From Gryllotalpicola daejeonensis (lineage in GTDB: Bacteria > Actinomycetota > Actinomycetes > Actinomycetales > Microbacteriaceae): a stretch of 64,000 nt of DNA. This document shows positions 22,623 to 31,420 of this stretch, one piece after another. How positions within the stretch are numbered: position 1 is the first letter of the stretch; each line of letters starts with the position of its first letter. The DNA is taken from assembly GCF_039538145.1 (NCBI RefSeq), contig NZ_BAABBV010000002.1, positions 124,001-188,000 on the forward strand, in the 5' to 3' direction. A program made the position numbers and the translations under genes. Below the pieces are notes generated by a model. That model was not told where the DNA came from, made no database searches, and saw nothing but the letters and a program-made list of their open reading frames with translations.

Positions 22623-23375
22623 CTACGCGAGCAGCGACTCGAGGTACTGCACCGTGTCCTGCCAGCCGGTGACGGCGTGGGTGCGGACGCCCGTGCGGAC
22701 CACGGGGTAGTCGTTGCCGTCGGGGTCGAGGCGGTCGCCGACGAAGATCATGTCGTCGATCGAGATGCCCGAGACCTCGGCGAGGCGCTCCATCGCGTAG
22801 CCCTTGTCGACGCCTTTGCGTGTGATGTCGATCGACGTCGAGCCGCCCGAGCGCACCGAGAGCTCGGGCAACTGGGATTGAACGGATGCCGCCAGCCGAT
22901 TCTTCTTCTCGCCGGTGGGGTCCCACGCCTTCTTCGGCTCGACGGGCGCCTTCTGACCGAGGGCGGAGAAGGTGATCTGCGACCCGCGGTCCTCGAGGAT
23001 CGGGCCCCAGGTCTCAGTCTCCCAGTAGCCGAACTCCTTCGCGGTGTTCTCGATCGCGGCGAGCGCGGCCGACTTCTCCTCGGGATTGAGCCCGTCCTCG
23101 TACTGCATCACCCACGCGCCGCCGGTGTAGCGCCAGTACTGCGTGCCGGTGACCGGCATGAGGAACAGCCGGCCGAGGCCCTCCGGTGAAGCATCCGTCA
23201 GTCGCTCGATCACCTGCTCGCGGAACTGTCCGATCTGGCCGCCCGAGATGATGGCGACGGATGCCTGCTCGAGCAGCCGCGCGAGAACAGCGGCCACCGC
23301 GTCAGGCAGCGGCGACTTCGACGGAGCGAGCGTGTCGTCGAGGTCGAAGGCGATCAGCTCGGCGTCGATGGGCAT
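22623..23375 (-). CDS. HAD-IIB hydrolase resembling eukaryotic-type phosphomannomutase
   Basis: The 250-residue product has the nucleophile motif FDLDDTLAPSKSPL at the N-terminus, ISGGQIGQFREQ as second motif, and GDRLDPDGNDYPV as acidic motif. The cap holds RGSQITFSALGQ and RSGGSTSIDITRKGVDKGYA. These four blocks align in order with human PMM2 (GGSDF..VQEQL, RNGMLNVSPIGR, GGQISFDVFPDGWDKRY, FGDKTMPGGNDHEI), so the fold is that of alpha-phosphomannomutases, though it may be a sugar-phosphate phosphatase. ATG 23375 starts the domain directly. A -10-like TACGAT at 23426-23431 would give a leader of about 44 nt. Confidence 0.82.
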   Translation of the reverse strand: MPIDAELIAFDLDDTLAPSKSPLPDAVAAVLARLLEQASVAIISGGQIGQFREQVIERLTDASPEGLGRLFLMPVTGTQYWRYTGGAWVMQYEDGLNPEEKSAALAAIENTAKEFGYWETETWGPILEDRGSQITFSALGQKAPVEPKKAWDPTGEKKNRLAASVQSQLPELSVRSGGSTSIDITRKGVDKGYAMERLAEVSGISIDDMIFVGDRLDPDGNDYPVVRTGVRTHAVTGWQDTVQYLESLLA

Positions 23376-23508
23376 GCGAATGACTCTCTGCGGTGTGCGA
23401 CGAGGGATGACGAGGGATTGGCTCGATCGTATCGGCAGCACCTCGGCGGCGGCGCTGACGGATTGCCGGGTTGCCACGACCTCCGCGTCGATCCGGTCAC
23501 CGTGACAC

Positions 23509-24591
23509 TCACTCGCTGAGTTCCGGCATGACGTAGGCCCAGCCGGGCAGGTGACCTTGCCGCAGCACGCTCTGCAGCAGTTCGGCCAGGCCGTAGCTCG
23601 GGTCGAGCTCGCGCGCGCGGTCGACGAAGTGACCGGCCACGGAGCCGCGACCCTGCGACCAGTGCAGCCACGCGAGCACCGTGAGCGGCATATGCGCGAC
23701 GTCATCCGGAGAGAGCGCGGAGACCTTTGCCATCAGGGCGATCGCGCGGGCGATACGGCCACGGTCGGGCGGCTCGGCACTGCCGATGCCCATCAGGTCG
23801 AGGGCGATGGTGTCGTCGCCGGGGCCGATCTCGCCGTCTTCGATGCGCCCGGCCTCATCGAGCAGCTCAAGCCCGCGGTCAGGCCCCCACGCCCAGGTGA
23901 ACAGCACGGCGTCGCGCAGTTCCGGATAGAGCAGCACCGGCATGATCGCCGCGAGCTCGTCGCTGTCGGCGCTCGACGGGTCGAGCGCTACGAACTCTTC
24001 CGCCGCGATGATCGGCCGCAGCACCTCGGTGTCGCGGATTGCTCGATCGATCGCCGCATCGAACGCCTGCCGTGCGAGGTAGCCGACCACAGGCAGCTCG
24101 GCGAGCTGCTCAGGAGCCTCGGCCGCAACCTCGCACCCTTCCGCGCCGAGCGGCGCCTCGGCCAACTCGTCGAGCGCGTGGGGGATGCCGGCGTCATGCC
24201 CGTCGTAGGCGCCCCACGCATCCTCGGCGACGCAGAGCGCGTCGTGCACGACGAAGCCCGAGTCGAGCAGGCGGTGAATGAGAGGGCGAATGAAGGATGC
24301 CCGCGGCACATCGCCCCCGCTGTCGAACGGCTCGCCCGCGAAGACCACGATGAGCATCCGCTTCACCTCTGGCACCTTGCAGAGCATGCCGACGAGCGAG
24401 GTGATGAAGCGCTTCTCGACCTTCGGCGGCGCAGGCTCGGGCAGATCGACCCGCATGGTCGACACCCGGCCGTCGTCATGGGTGTTGAGGAAGACGATGC
24501 TGCGGCTCGGCCGGTAGCCGAGCAGGCGGGGCACCGCCGCGACGACGTCGCGTGAGCTGCGAAGGCGGATGAGCGGAGCGGTCTCGGTCAT
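23509..24591 (-). CDS. DUF4192-family protein
   Basis: The 360-residue soluble product fits the actinobacterial DUF4192 family, whose function is unknown: an N-terminal RSSRDVVAAVPRLLGYRPSRSIVFL segment, a beta-strand region with RMLIVVFAG, and a helical second half (AWLHWSQGRGSVAGHFVDRA). No catalytic motif, signal or membrane helix is seen. The ATG at 24591 is chosen by fit to the family start; an upstream ATG at 24651 is possible but adds unlikely sequence. No clear ribosome site. It lies between the HAD gene (133 bp) and the ABC exporter operon. Confidence 0.8.
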   Translation of the reverse strand: MTETAPLIRLRSSRDVVAAVPRLLGYRPSRSIVFLNTHDDGRVSTMRVDLPEPAPPKVEKRFITSLVGMLCKVPEVKRMLIVVFAGEPFDSGGDVPRASFIRPLIHRLLDSGFVVHDALCVAEDAWGAYDGHDAGIPHALDELAEAPLGAEGCEVAAEAPEQLAELPVVGYLARQAFDAAIDRAIRDTEVLRPIIAAEEFVALDPSSADSDELAAIMPVLLYPELRDAVLFTWAWGPDRGLELLDEAGRIEDGEIGPGDDTIALDLMGIGSAEPPDRGRIARAIALMAKVSALSPDDVAHMPLTVLAWLHWSQGRGSVAGHFVDRARELDPSYGLAELLQSVLRQGHLPGWAYVMPELSE

Positions 24592-24662
24592 GCACGCCAG
24601 CTTCGGCGAAGCATCCGTTGCCTCACGCAACGTTGCTCGCGAAAGTGGCACAACTCAGCCAG

Positions 24663-24687
24663 GCACTCGCCTGTGGAGGGCGAGTGC
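24663..24687. terminator. Stem-loop after the ABC exporter operon
   Basis: GCACTCGCC (24663-24671) pairs perfectly with GGCGAGTGC (24679-24687) around a 7-nt loop, 20 bp past the stop of the last ABC gene. Confidence 0.6.
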
Positions 24688-24706
24688 GACCGAAATCCGG
24701 GTCCGC

Positions 24707-26695
24707 CTACACCTCGTCGACCGCCGCGCCCGCGAACTGCGCCTGGTACAGACGCGAGTACGCTCCGCCCGCCTCGAGCAGCGAGGCGTGCGTACCCTGC
24801 TCGACGATGTCGCCGTGCTCCATGACCAAGATCAGGTCCGCGTCCCGGATCGTCGACAGCCGGTGCGCGATCACGAACGACGTGCGCCCGGCGCGCAGCG
24901 CGCTCATCGCCTGCTGCACGAGGACCTCGGTGCGCGTGTCGACCGAACTCGTCGCCTCGTCGAGGATCAGCACAGAGGGCCGCGACAGGAACGCCCGAGC
25001 GATGGTCAGCAGCTGCTTTTCGCCGGCCGAGACGTTGGCGCCTTCGTCTTCGAGAACCGTGTCGTAGCCGTCGGGCAGCGAGTGCACGAATCGGTCGACA
25101 TAGGCGGCGCGAGCGGCATCGAGGATCTCCTCTTCCGAGGCATCCGGCCGCCCATATGCGATGTTCTCGCGGATCGTGCCCGCGAACAGCCAGGTGTCCT
25201 GCAACACCATGCCCATCACATTGCGCAGCTCTTGCCGGCGCAGGTGACGCGTGTCGACGCCGTCGAGCGTGATGCGGCCGGAGTCCGGGTCGTAGAACCG
25301 CATCATGAGGTTGACGAGCGTCGTCTTGCCGGCGCCCGTAGGGCCCACGATCGCGACCGTCTGGCCCGGCTCGGCGACCAGGTTCAGCGAGGTGATCAGG
25401 GGCTTATCGGGGGAATACGAGAATGCGACGTCTTCGAAGGCGAACCGCCCTGTCACGGAGCGCAGCGGCTCGGCATCCACATCGTCAGGAACCTGCTCAT
25501 CGGCATCCAGCAGCCTGAACACGCGCTCGGCGCTGGCGACGCCCGACTGCAGCAGGTTCGCCATCGACCCGAGCTGCGTGAGCGGCTGCGTGAACTGGCG
25601 CGAGTACTGGATGAACGCCTGCACGCTGCCGAGTGAGAGCGATCCGCTCGTGATGAGCAGGCCGCCGATCACCGCGATCACGACGTAGACGAGGTTCCCG
25701 ACGAACATCATCGCCGGCATGATGATGCCGCTGACGAACTGGGCGCCGAAGCTCGCGTCGAACAGCTCGTCGTTCTTGGCGGCGAAGCGCGCCTCGACCT
25801 CGCGGTGCCGGCCGAACACCTTGACGAGCGCGTGGCCGCTGAACGCCTCTTCGATCTGCGCGTTGAGCTGCCCCGTGTGCTTCCACTGCGCGACGAACTG
25901 CTTCTGCGAGCGCTTCGCGATCTGCTGCGTGACGACGATGGTGAGCGGCACCGTGACGAGCGCGATGATCGCGAGCTCCCACGAGGTCCAGAACATGAAC
26001 GCGAGCACGCCGATCACCGTGAGCAGCGACTGCAGCAGCTGGCTCATCGTCTGCTGCAGGCTCTGCTGCACGTTGTCAATGTCGTTGGTCACGCGCGAGA
26101 GGAGCTCGCCGCGAGGCATCCGGTCGAAGTACGACAGCGGCAGGCGGTGGATCTTCGCCTCCACATCGCGCCGCAGCGCGAACGTGACGCGCGCGACCAC
26201 GCCGTTCATGATCCAGCCCTGCGCCCAGCCGAAGACCGCCGCGACGACATAGAGCAGCAGCACCCACATCAGAAGGTGCGCGAGCGCCGTGAAGTCGATG
26301 CCCTGGCCCGGCGTGAAGTCGATGTGCCGCAGCAGGTCGGCGAGCTGCTGATTGCCCTGCTTCTCGAGCCCGGCGACCACGTCGGCGCGCGACGTACCGG
26401 CCGGAAGGTGCGTGAATTGGCGCCCGATGAATCCGGCGAACACGATGTTCGTCGCGTCACCGAGAAGCTTGGGTCCGACGACGGTGAAGGCGACGGATGC
26501 CGCACCGAGAATCGTCACCAGCACGACCGCCAGGCGCTCACCGCGCAGGCGGCCGAGCAGCCGCTTCGCCGACGGCCCGAAGTTCGAGGCCTTCTGTGCA
26601 GGCATGCCCATGCCCATCGGGCCGCCGCCCCCGGGACCGCGACCCGCCGCGGGCGCCGGTGCGGCGGGCGCCGGTGCTGACTTCTGCTCGCTCAT
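24707..26695 (-). CDS. ABC exporter half-transporter with intact catalytic site
   Basis: The 662-residue product has a Pro/Ala/Gly-rich N-terminal tail, six predicted membrane helices and a C-terminal nucleotide-binding domain: Walker A GPTGAGKTT (about 450), signature NVSAGEKQLL, Walker B LILDEATSS with the catalytic Glu (about 575), and the switch His in IAHRLST. It pairs with the preceding gene, which has a degenerate Walker B, to form a heterodimeric multidrug-type exporter. ATG 26695 overlaps the partner's stop by 4 nt, so the two are translationally coupled. Confidence 0.92.
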   Translation of the reverse strand: MSEQKSAPAPAAPAPAAGRGPGGGGPMGMGMPAQKASNFGPSAKRLLGRLRGERLAVVLVTILGAASVAFTVVGPKLLGDATNIVFAGFIGRQFTHLPAGTSRADVVAGLEKQGNQQLADLLRHIDFTPGQGIDFTALAHLLMWVLLLYVVAAVFGWAQGWIMNGVVARVTFALRRDVEAKIHRLPLSYFDRMPRGELLSRVTNDIDNVQQSLQQTMSQLLQSLLTVIGVLAFMFWTSWELAIIALVTVPLTIVVTQQIAKRSQKQFVAQWKHTGQLNAQIEEAFSGHALVKVFGRHREVEARFAAKNDELFDASFGAQFVSGIIMPAMMFVGNLVYVVIAVIGGLLITSGSLSLGSVQAFIQYSRQFTQPLTQLGSMANLLQSGVASAERVFRLLDADEQVPDDVDAEPLRSVTGRFAFEDVAFSYSPDKPLITSLNLVAEPGQTVAIVGPTGAGKTTLVNLMMRFYDPDSGRITLDGVDTRHLRRQELRNVMGMVLQDTWLFAGTIRENIAYGRPDASEEEILDAARAAYVDRFVHSLPDGYDTVLEDEGANVSAGEKQLLTIARAFLSRPSVLILDEATSSVDTRTEVLVQQAMSALRAGRTSFVIAHRLSTIRDADLILVMEHGDIVEQGTHASLLEAGGAYSRLYQAQFAGAAVDEV

Positions 26696-28422
26696 CGCGC
26701 CTCCTCAGCGGTGAGCTGCGAGCTCACGATCTCTGCGTACGTCTCGTTGCTTTCCAGCAGCTCATCGTGCGTGCCCGAACCGACGATGCGGCCGTCGTCG
26801 AGCACGATGATGCGGTCCGCGCCCACGATCGTGGACACCCGCTGGGCGACGATCACGAACGTCGCGTCCTGCACCTCTCTCTTGAGCGCGGCGCGCAGCC
26901 GGGCATCCGTCGCGAGGTCGAGGGCGGAGAACGAGTCGTCGAACACATAGATCTCGGGCCGCTTCACCAGCGCGCGAGCGATCGCGAGCCGCTGGCGCTG
27001 GCCGCCCGACACGTTCGTGCCGCCCTGCGCGATCGGGGCGTCCAGCCCGCCCTCCATCTCGCGCACGAAATCGGATGCCTGCGCGATCTCGAGTGCGCGC
27101 CAGAGCTCTTCCTCCGTCGCATCCGGCTTGCCGTAGCGCAGGTTGCTCGCGACGGTGCCAGAGAACAGGTAGGGCCTCTGCGGAATCAGGCCGATGCGGC
27201 TCCACAGCAGCTCGGGATCGAGCTCGGCGACGTCGACGCCGTCGACGTAGACGGTGCCGCTGGTCGCGTCGAACAGCCGCGGCAGCAGGTTCACGAGTGT
27301 CGTCTTGCCGGCGCCCGTCGAGCCGATGATCGCGATCGTCTGCCCCGGCTCTGCCCGGAACGAGATGTCGGTGAGGACCGGCTGCTCGGCACCCGGGTAG
27401 TGGAACCCGACCTCGAACAGCTCGATCGTGCCGCGCTCGGGCAGCTCGGTGACGGGGTTCGCCGGCGCCTCGATCGACGGCTCGGTGTCGAGCACCTCGC
27501 CGATGCGTCCGGCCGAGACTGCGGCCCGCGGCACCATGACCGCCATGAACGTCGCCATCATGACCGACATGAGGATCTGCGCCAGGTAGGCCAGGAACGC
27601 GGTGAGCGCGCCGATCGGCATCCCGTCCTGCACGCGGAACGCACCGAACCAGATCACGGCGACGCTCGACAGGTTGAGGACCAGCATGACGATCGGGAAC
27701 ATCGTCGTCATCCACCGGCCGGCGTTCAGCGCAGCCTCCATGACGTCCTTGTTGACGGTGTCAAAGCGCTCCGTCTCGATGTCTTCACGCACGAACGCGC
27801 GCACGACGCGGATGCCGGTGAGCTGCTCACGCAGCACGCGGTTGACCGCGTCGATGCGTCCCTGCATCTTCCGGAACCACGGCACCATGCGGCTGACGAC
27901 ACCGCCGACGCAGATCAGCAGCACGGGCACCGCCACGGCGATGATCCACGACAGCTGCCCGTCCTGCTGCACGGCGAGAATAACGCCGCCGATCGCCGTG
28001 ATCGGAGCGGAGACCATCATGGTGCAGCCCATCAGCACGAGCATCTGGATCTGCTGCACGTCGTTCGTCGACCGCGTGATGAGGCTCGGCGCGCCGAACA
28101 CCTGCACCTCGCGCTCGCTGAACGCGCCGACGCGCGTGAACACATTGAGCCTCATGTCGCGGCCGAGGCTCATGGCCGCGCGGGCGCCGAAGTAGACCGC
28201 CGTGATCGAGCAGGCGACCTGTGCGAGCGTCACGAGCAGCATCCACGCCCCGACGCGCATGATGTAGCCGGTGTCGCCCTTCGCGACGCCGTTGTCGATG
28301 ATGTCGGCGTTGAGCGTCGGCAGGTAGAGCGCCGCCAGCGACTGGGCGAGCTGGAACACCAGCACCCCGACGAGCAGCTTCCAATGCGGGCCGAGATGGC
28401 GCCGCAGCAGGGTGATCAGCAT
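26692..28422 (-). CDS. ABC exporter half-transporter with degenerate catalytic site
   Basis: The 576-residue product has six membrane helices, Walker A GSTGAGKTT (about 366), signature NVSGGQRQRL and Walker B YVFDDSFSAL, where Asp replaces the catalytic Glu, plus VAQRVST in the switch position, Gln replacing the His. These two changes mark the non-hydrolysing site of asymmetric exporters such as TM287/288. It overlaps the upstream TetR gene by 7 nt and the downstream partner by 4 nt. Confidence 0.93.
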   Translation of the reverse strand: MLITLLRRHLGPHWKLLVGVLVFQLAQSLAALYLPTLNADIIDNGVAKGDTGYIMRVGAWMLLVTLAQVACSITAVYFGARAAMSLGRDMRLNVFTRVGAFSEREVQVFGAPSLITRSTNDVQQIQMLVLMGCTMMVSAPITAIGGVILAVQQDGQLSWIIAVAVPVLLICVGGVVSRMVPWFRKMQGRIDAVNRVLREQLTGIRVVRAFVREDIETERFDTVNKDVMEAALNAGRWMTTMFPIVMLVLNLSSVAVIWFGAFRVQDGMPIGALTAFLAYLAQILMSVMMATFMAVMVPRAAVSAGRIGEVLDTEPSIEAPANPVTELPERGTIELFEVGFHYPGAEQPVLTDISFRAEPGQTIAIIGSTGAGKTTLVNLLPRLFDATSGTVYVDGVDVAELDPELLWSRIGLIPQRPYLFSGTVASNLRYGKPDATEEELWRALEIAQASDFVREMEGGLDAPIAQGGTNVSGGQRQRLAIARALVKRPEIYVFDDSFSALDLATDARLRAALKREVQDATFVIVAQRVSTIVGADRIIVLDDGRIVGSGTHDELLESNETYAEIVSSQLTAEEAR

Positions 28423-29063
28423 GGTGCGTCTTCTTTGTTGTGAGAGGTGACGGATGCCTGCATAGCGGGCGCCTCGCCCGCGATGCCGTTGACGGCGAGG
28501 TCGATGAGCTCGTCGAGCTCGATGGGCATGGACGCCTGAAAGACCTCGATCGACGAGGCGAAGGCCAGAAGGCGCAGGAACGGAGCGACCCTGTCGGCGG
28601 GCACGCGCAGGCGGTCGAGCTCGGGCTCGAGCAGTTCGGTGACGATGCTCGTGTAGTCGGCGCGCGTCGACGGGCGTCGCTCGGGCGGCCCGCTGCGGCC
28701 GAGGGCGGCCATCATCGTGAACATGCCGTGGAAGCGGTCCTGCAGAGCGGCGACCACCTGGCGCACGGTGAACTCGAGCGAGACGTTCGGGTCGATGCGG
28801 CGCAGCTGCTCGCGCAGCGGCTCGGGGTCGAGGTACTTCGTGACCGCGGCCTCGATGACGGCGTCCTTGTCGCCGAACGCGCGGAACACGGTGCCCTCGG
28901 CGACGCCGGCCGCCTCGGCGATCTGGCGCGAGGTGACCGCCACGCCGTGCGCCATCACGAGCGGGATCGCGGCGTCGACGATCTGCGCGCGGCGGTCTTC
29001 GGGGCTCATCGCCGGGGCGCGCCGCGCCGGGGCCGCCTCGGCCGAAGCATCCGTTCTGGTCAC
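28416..29063 (-). CDS. TetR-family repressor of the ABC exporter operon
   Basis: The 215-residue product begins with an Ala-rich tail and a TetR helix-turn-helix (RRAQIVDAAIPLVMAHG, then SRQIAEAAGVAEGTVFRAFG as recognition region, about 28-70) and a variable C-terminal ligand domain. GTG 29063 is fixed by a promoter whose -10 (TACAGT) ends six bases upstream; an ATG at 29087 would lie inside the promoter. The operator at 29075-29092 fills the -35/-10 spacer, so the protein should repress its own operon until a drug-like ligand binds. It overlaps the first ABC gene by 7 nt. Confidence 0.92.
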   Translation of the reverse strand: MTRTDASAEAAPARRAPAMSPEDRRAQIVDAAIPLVMAHGVAVTSRQIAEAAGVAEGTVFRAFGDKDAVIEAAVTKYLDPEPLREQLRRIDPNVSLEFTVRQVVAALQDRFHGMFTMMAALGRSGPPERRPSTRADYTSIVTELLEPELDRLRVPADRVAPFLRLLAFASSIEVFQASMPIELDELIDLAVNGIAGEAPAMQASVTSHNKEDAPC

Positions 29064-29069
29064 CCGCTC

Positions 29070-29098
29070 ACTGTAGTGAGTGAGCACTCACTCGGCAA
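29070..29098 (-). promoter_or_regulatory. TetR promoter with operator in the spacer
   Basis: On the minus strand: -35 TTGCCG (29093-29098), 17-bp spacer, -10 TACAGT (29070-29075), GAGCGG, then GTG. Bases 29075-29092 read AGTGAGTG-AG-CACTCACT, a perfect 8-bp inverted repeat with 2-bp centre, a typical TetR-family operator form. It covers the whole spacer. Confidence 0.85.
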
Positions 29099-29232
29099 TA
29101 GGCAGTCGCTCGTGCGCCCGTCTGGCGCTTGGTTGTGCCCGTTCGGCGCAGCTGCGCCCGCCATACCGGCCACATTCGCGCCCTCCGGCCACAGTTCACC
29201 GGAACACACTGCGCGGCGCACGCGGCGTGCGG

Positions 29233-30207
29233 CTACACGTAGTCCGCGAAGATGCGCGAGATCTCGGCGACCTCGTCGGCTGACGGGTGCCAGGCCGTCG
29301 CAGCCTCGGCGTTCGCGACGATCTGCTCGGGCTTGGTCGCTCCCGCGATCACCGAGGTGAGGCCCGGCTGCGCGAGCAGCCAGCCGAAGGTCGCCTGCAG
29401 CATCGTGATGCCGCGGGCGTCGGCGAACGCCTGGTACTCGTCGATCAGGTCCCATGGGGCGTCATCGACGATGTTGCGCCGCCCCTGCATGATGCGACTG
29501 TCGGCGGGGCCGCCCTCGCGGCTGAACTTGCCGGTGAACAACCCGTTCTGCAGCGGGAAATAGGGCAGGAAGCCGAGGCCGTACCTGTTCACGGCCGGCA
29601 GCACCTCGCGCTCGGCACCACGCACCAGCAGGTTGTAGTGGTTCTGCGCCGAGATGAACTTCGGGTGCCCGTGCAGCACCGCCTGGTACTCGGCGTCGGC
29701 GATCTGCCAGCCCGCGAAGTTGGAGTGGCCGATGTAGCGCACCTTGCCTTCGGTGATCAGGTCGTCGAGCACGGACAGGGTCTCTTCGATCGGCGTCGAT
29801 TCGTCGGGCCGGTGCAGCTGGTAGAGGTCGATCCAGTCGGTCCCCAGGCGGGAGAGCGACGACTCGACGGCGCGGCGCACGTAGCGGCGCGAGGCGCGGG
29901 CGCCCCAGTCAGGGCCGTTCGCGCCGTCCATGTCCATGCCGAACTTGGTCGCGAGCACGATGCGGTCGCGCTTGCCCTTGAGTGCGTTGCCCATCAGCGT
30001 CTCCGACAGGCCCTTCTCGCCACCGCCGTAGACGTCGGCGGTGTCGAACAGGGTGACACCCGCGTCGATGGCGGCATCGATGACCGCATTCGTGCCCTCT
30101 TGCGTCTGGGTCGCCGTGCCGGGCCGGCCGAAGTTGTTGCAGCCGAGGCCGACGGTCGAGACGACCAGGCCGGAGGCGCCGAGGGTGCGGTATTCGATTT
30201 CTGCCAT
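29233..30207 (-). CDS. Aldo/keto reductase
   Basis: The 324-residue (alpha/beta)8 NADPH oxidoreductase has the catalytic set FDTADVYG (Asp and Tyr), LATKFG (Lys) and YQLHRPD (His), and a C-terminal VIAGATKPEQIVANAEA cofactor loop. The layout resembles the YghZ/IolS branch of aldo/keto reductases; substrate unknown, probably a small aldehyde or ketone. The ATG at 30207 lies six bases after TAGGCT. It is separated from the dipeptidase gene by 34 bp but has its own promoter. Confidence 0.9.
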   Translation of the reverse strand: MAEIEYRTLGASGLVVSTVGLGCNNFGRPGTATQTQEGTNAVIDAAIDAGVTLFDTADVYGGGEKGLSETLMGNALKGKRDRIVLATKFGMDMDGANGPDWGARASRRYVRRAVESSLSRLGTDWIDLYQLHRPDESTPIEETLSVLDDLITEGKVRYIGHSNFAGWQIADAEYQAVLHGHPKFISAQNHYNLLVRGAEREVLPAVNRYGLGFLPYFPLQNGLFTGKFSREGGPADSRIMQGRRNIVDDAPWDLIDEYQAFADARGITMLQATFGWLLAQPGLTSVIAGATKPEQIVANAEAATAWHPSADEVAEISRIFADYV

Positions 30208-30213
30208 GACTCG

Positions 30214-30219
30214 AGCCTA
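30214..30219 (-). promoter_or_regulatory. -10 box TAGGCT of aldo/keto reductase, leaderless
   Basis: TAGGCT, six bases (CGAGTC), then ATG on the minus strand. Confidence 0.6.
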
Positions 30220-30241
30220 GGCAGAGCCGCCGACACTCTTC

Positions 30242-31300
30242 TTATGCGGATGCCTCGAATGCGGCATCCGTCGCCTTCAGTACACGCGTGATGTTGCCGC
30301 CTGCCAGCGCGGCGAGGTCGTCGGCGCTCCACCCGCGGCGCGCGAGCTCGGCGAGCAGATTCGGGTAGTCGCCGGTGTCCTCGAGCCCTTCAGGGAACTC
30401 CGGGGAGCCGTCGAAGTCGCCGCCCACGCCGATGTGCTCGACGCCGGCGACGTCGCGCGCGTGCTCGACGTGGTCGGCGACGTCGGCGACCGTGACCCGC
30501 GGCTTCTCGCCCTCGCGGCCCGACTCGGTCCACTCCTTGTAGGCGGTCGAGACGAACTGCGGCACGAAGGTGATCATGACGACGCCGCCGTTGGCCGGCA
30601 TCCGCTCGAGAACGTCGTCGGGCACGTTGCGCACGTGATCGGTGACGGCCCGGCATGAGCTGTGGCTGAAGATGACGGGCGCGGATGCCTCGTCGAGCGC
30701 ATCGTGCATCGTGGTCGGCGCCACGTGCGACAGATCGACGAGCATGCCGAGCCGGTTCAGCTCGCGCACGAGCTCCCGGCCCCGATCCGAAAGGCCGCCG
30801 TGCTGCGGTTCATCGGTCGCGGAATCCGCGAACTCGGTCGTGAGCCAGTGCGTGAGGGTCAGGTAACGCACACCGAGCCGCGCATACTGCCGCAGCACCG
30901 CGAGCGAGCCATCGAGCTGGTGGCTGCCCTCCGCGCCGAGGAAGCTGGCGACGGTTCCCACCTGGCGCGCCCGCTCGAGATCAGCGGCGCTGCGGGCCAG
31001 GGTGAAGTGCTGCGGGTGGCGTTCGGCGAGGCGTCGCACGAAGTCGATCTGCTCGAGGGTCTCACGCACGGCGACGGCACCGGCGCGTCGGTCTTCGACG
31101 TAGACGGACCAGAACTGGCCACCCACTCCCCCGCGCTTCAGCCGCGGCACGTCGGTGTCGAACGCGTCACCCAGCGGCTCGTCGAGGCCCTCGACCGAGT
31201 AGTCGCGCTGGTCCCTGACCTCCCACGCCCAGTCGTTGTGGCCATCGATGATCGGATGCTTCGCGAGTGCGTCTCGGACCGTGTCCTGCGGGTCAGCCAT
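30242..31300 (-). CDS. Membrane-dipeptidase-family (M19) metallopeptidase
   Basis: The 352-residue product has the binuclear zinc ligands of peptidase family M19: IIDGHNDW (HxD, about 20), GAEGSHQLD (bridging Glu), LVDLSHV, and IFSHSSCR, plus GGDFDGSPEF at the active site. The family hydrolyses dipeptides, often with D-residues or beta-lactam-like bonds. No signal peptide is seen, so it is probably cytoplasmic. CAGAAT lies five bases before the ATG and may be a -10 box. Confidence 0.92.
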   Translation of the reverse strand: MADPQDTVRDALAKHPIIDGHNDWAWEVRDQRDYSVEGLDEPLGDAFDTDVPRLKRGGVGGQFWSVYVEDRRAGAVAVRETLEQIDFVRRLAERHPQHFTLARSAADLERARQVGTVASFLGAEGSHQLDGSLAVLRQYARLGVRYLTLTHWLTTEFADSATDEPQHGGLSDRGRELVRELNRLGMLVDLSHVAPTTMHDALDEASAPVIFSHSSCRAVTDHVRNVPDDVLERMPANGGVVMITFVPQFVSTAYKEWTESGREGEKPRVTVADVADHVEHARDVAGVEHIGVGGDFDGSPEFPEGLEDTGDYPNLLAELARRGWSADDLAALAGGNITRVLKATDAAFEASA

Positions 31301-31408
31301 GCCTCATTCTGTCGTGTCGTGCGACCGATCTTCCCCAGCACAGGCCAGCGCGCCGCGAGCTTCTCAACCGATGTCCGATTCCCGCGAGCCGGTGTCGGTG
31401 GCCGCGGT

Positions 31409-31414
31409 TACTGT
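31409..31414 (+). promoter_or_regulatory. -10 box TACTGT of alkyltransferase gene, leaderless
   Basis: TACTGT, six bases (CGAGAC), then the ATG at 31421. Confidence 0.55.
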
Positions 31415-31420
31415 CGAGAC

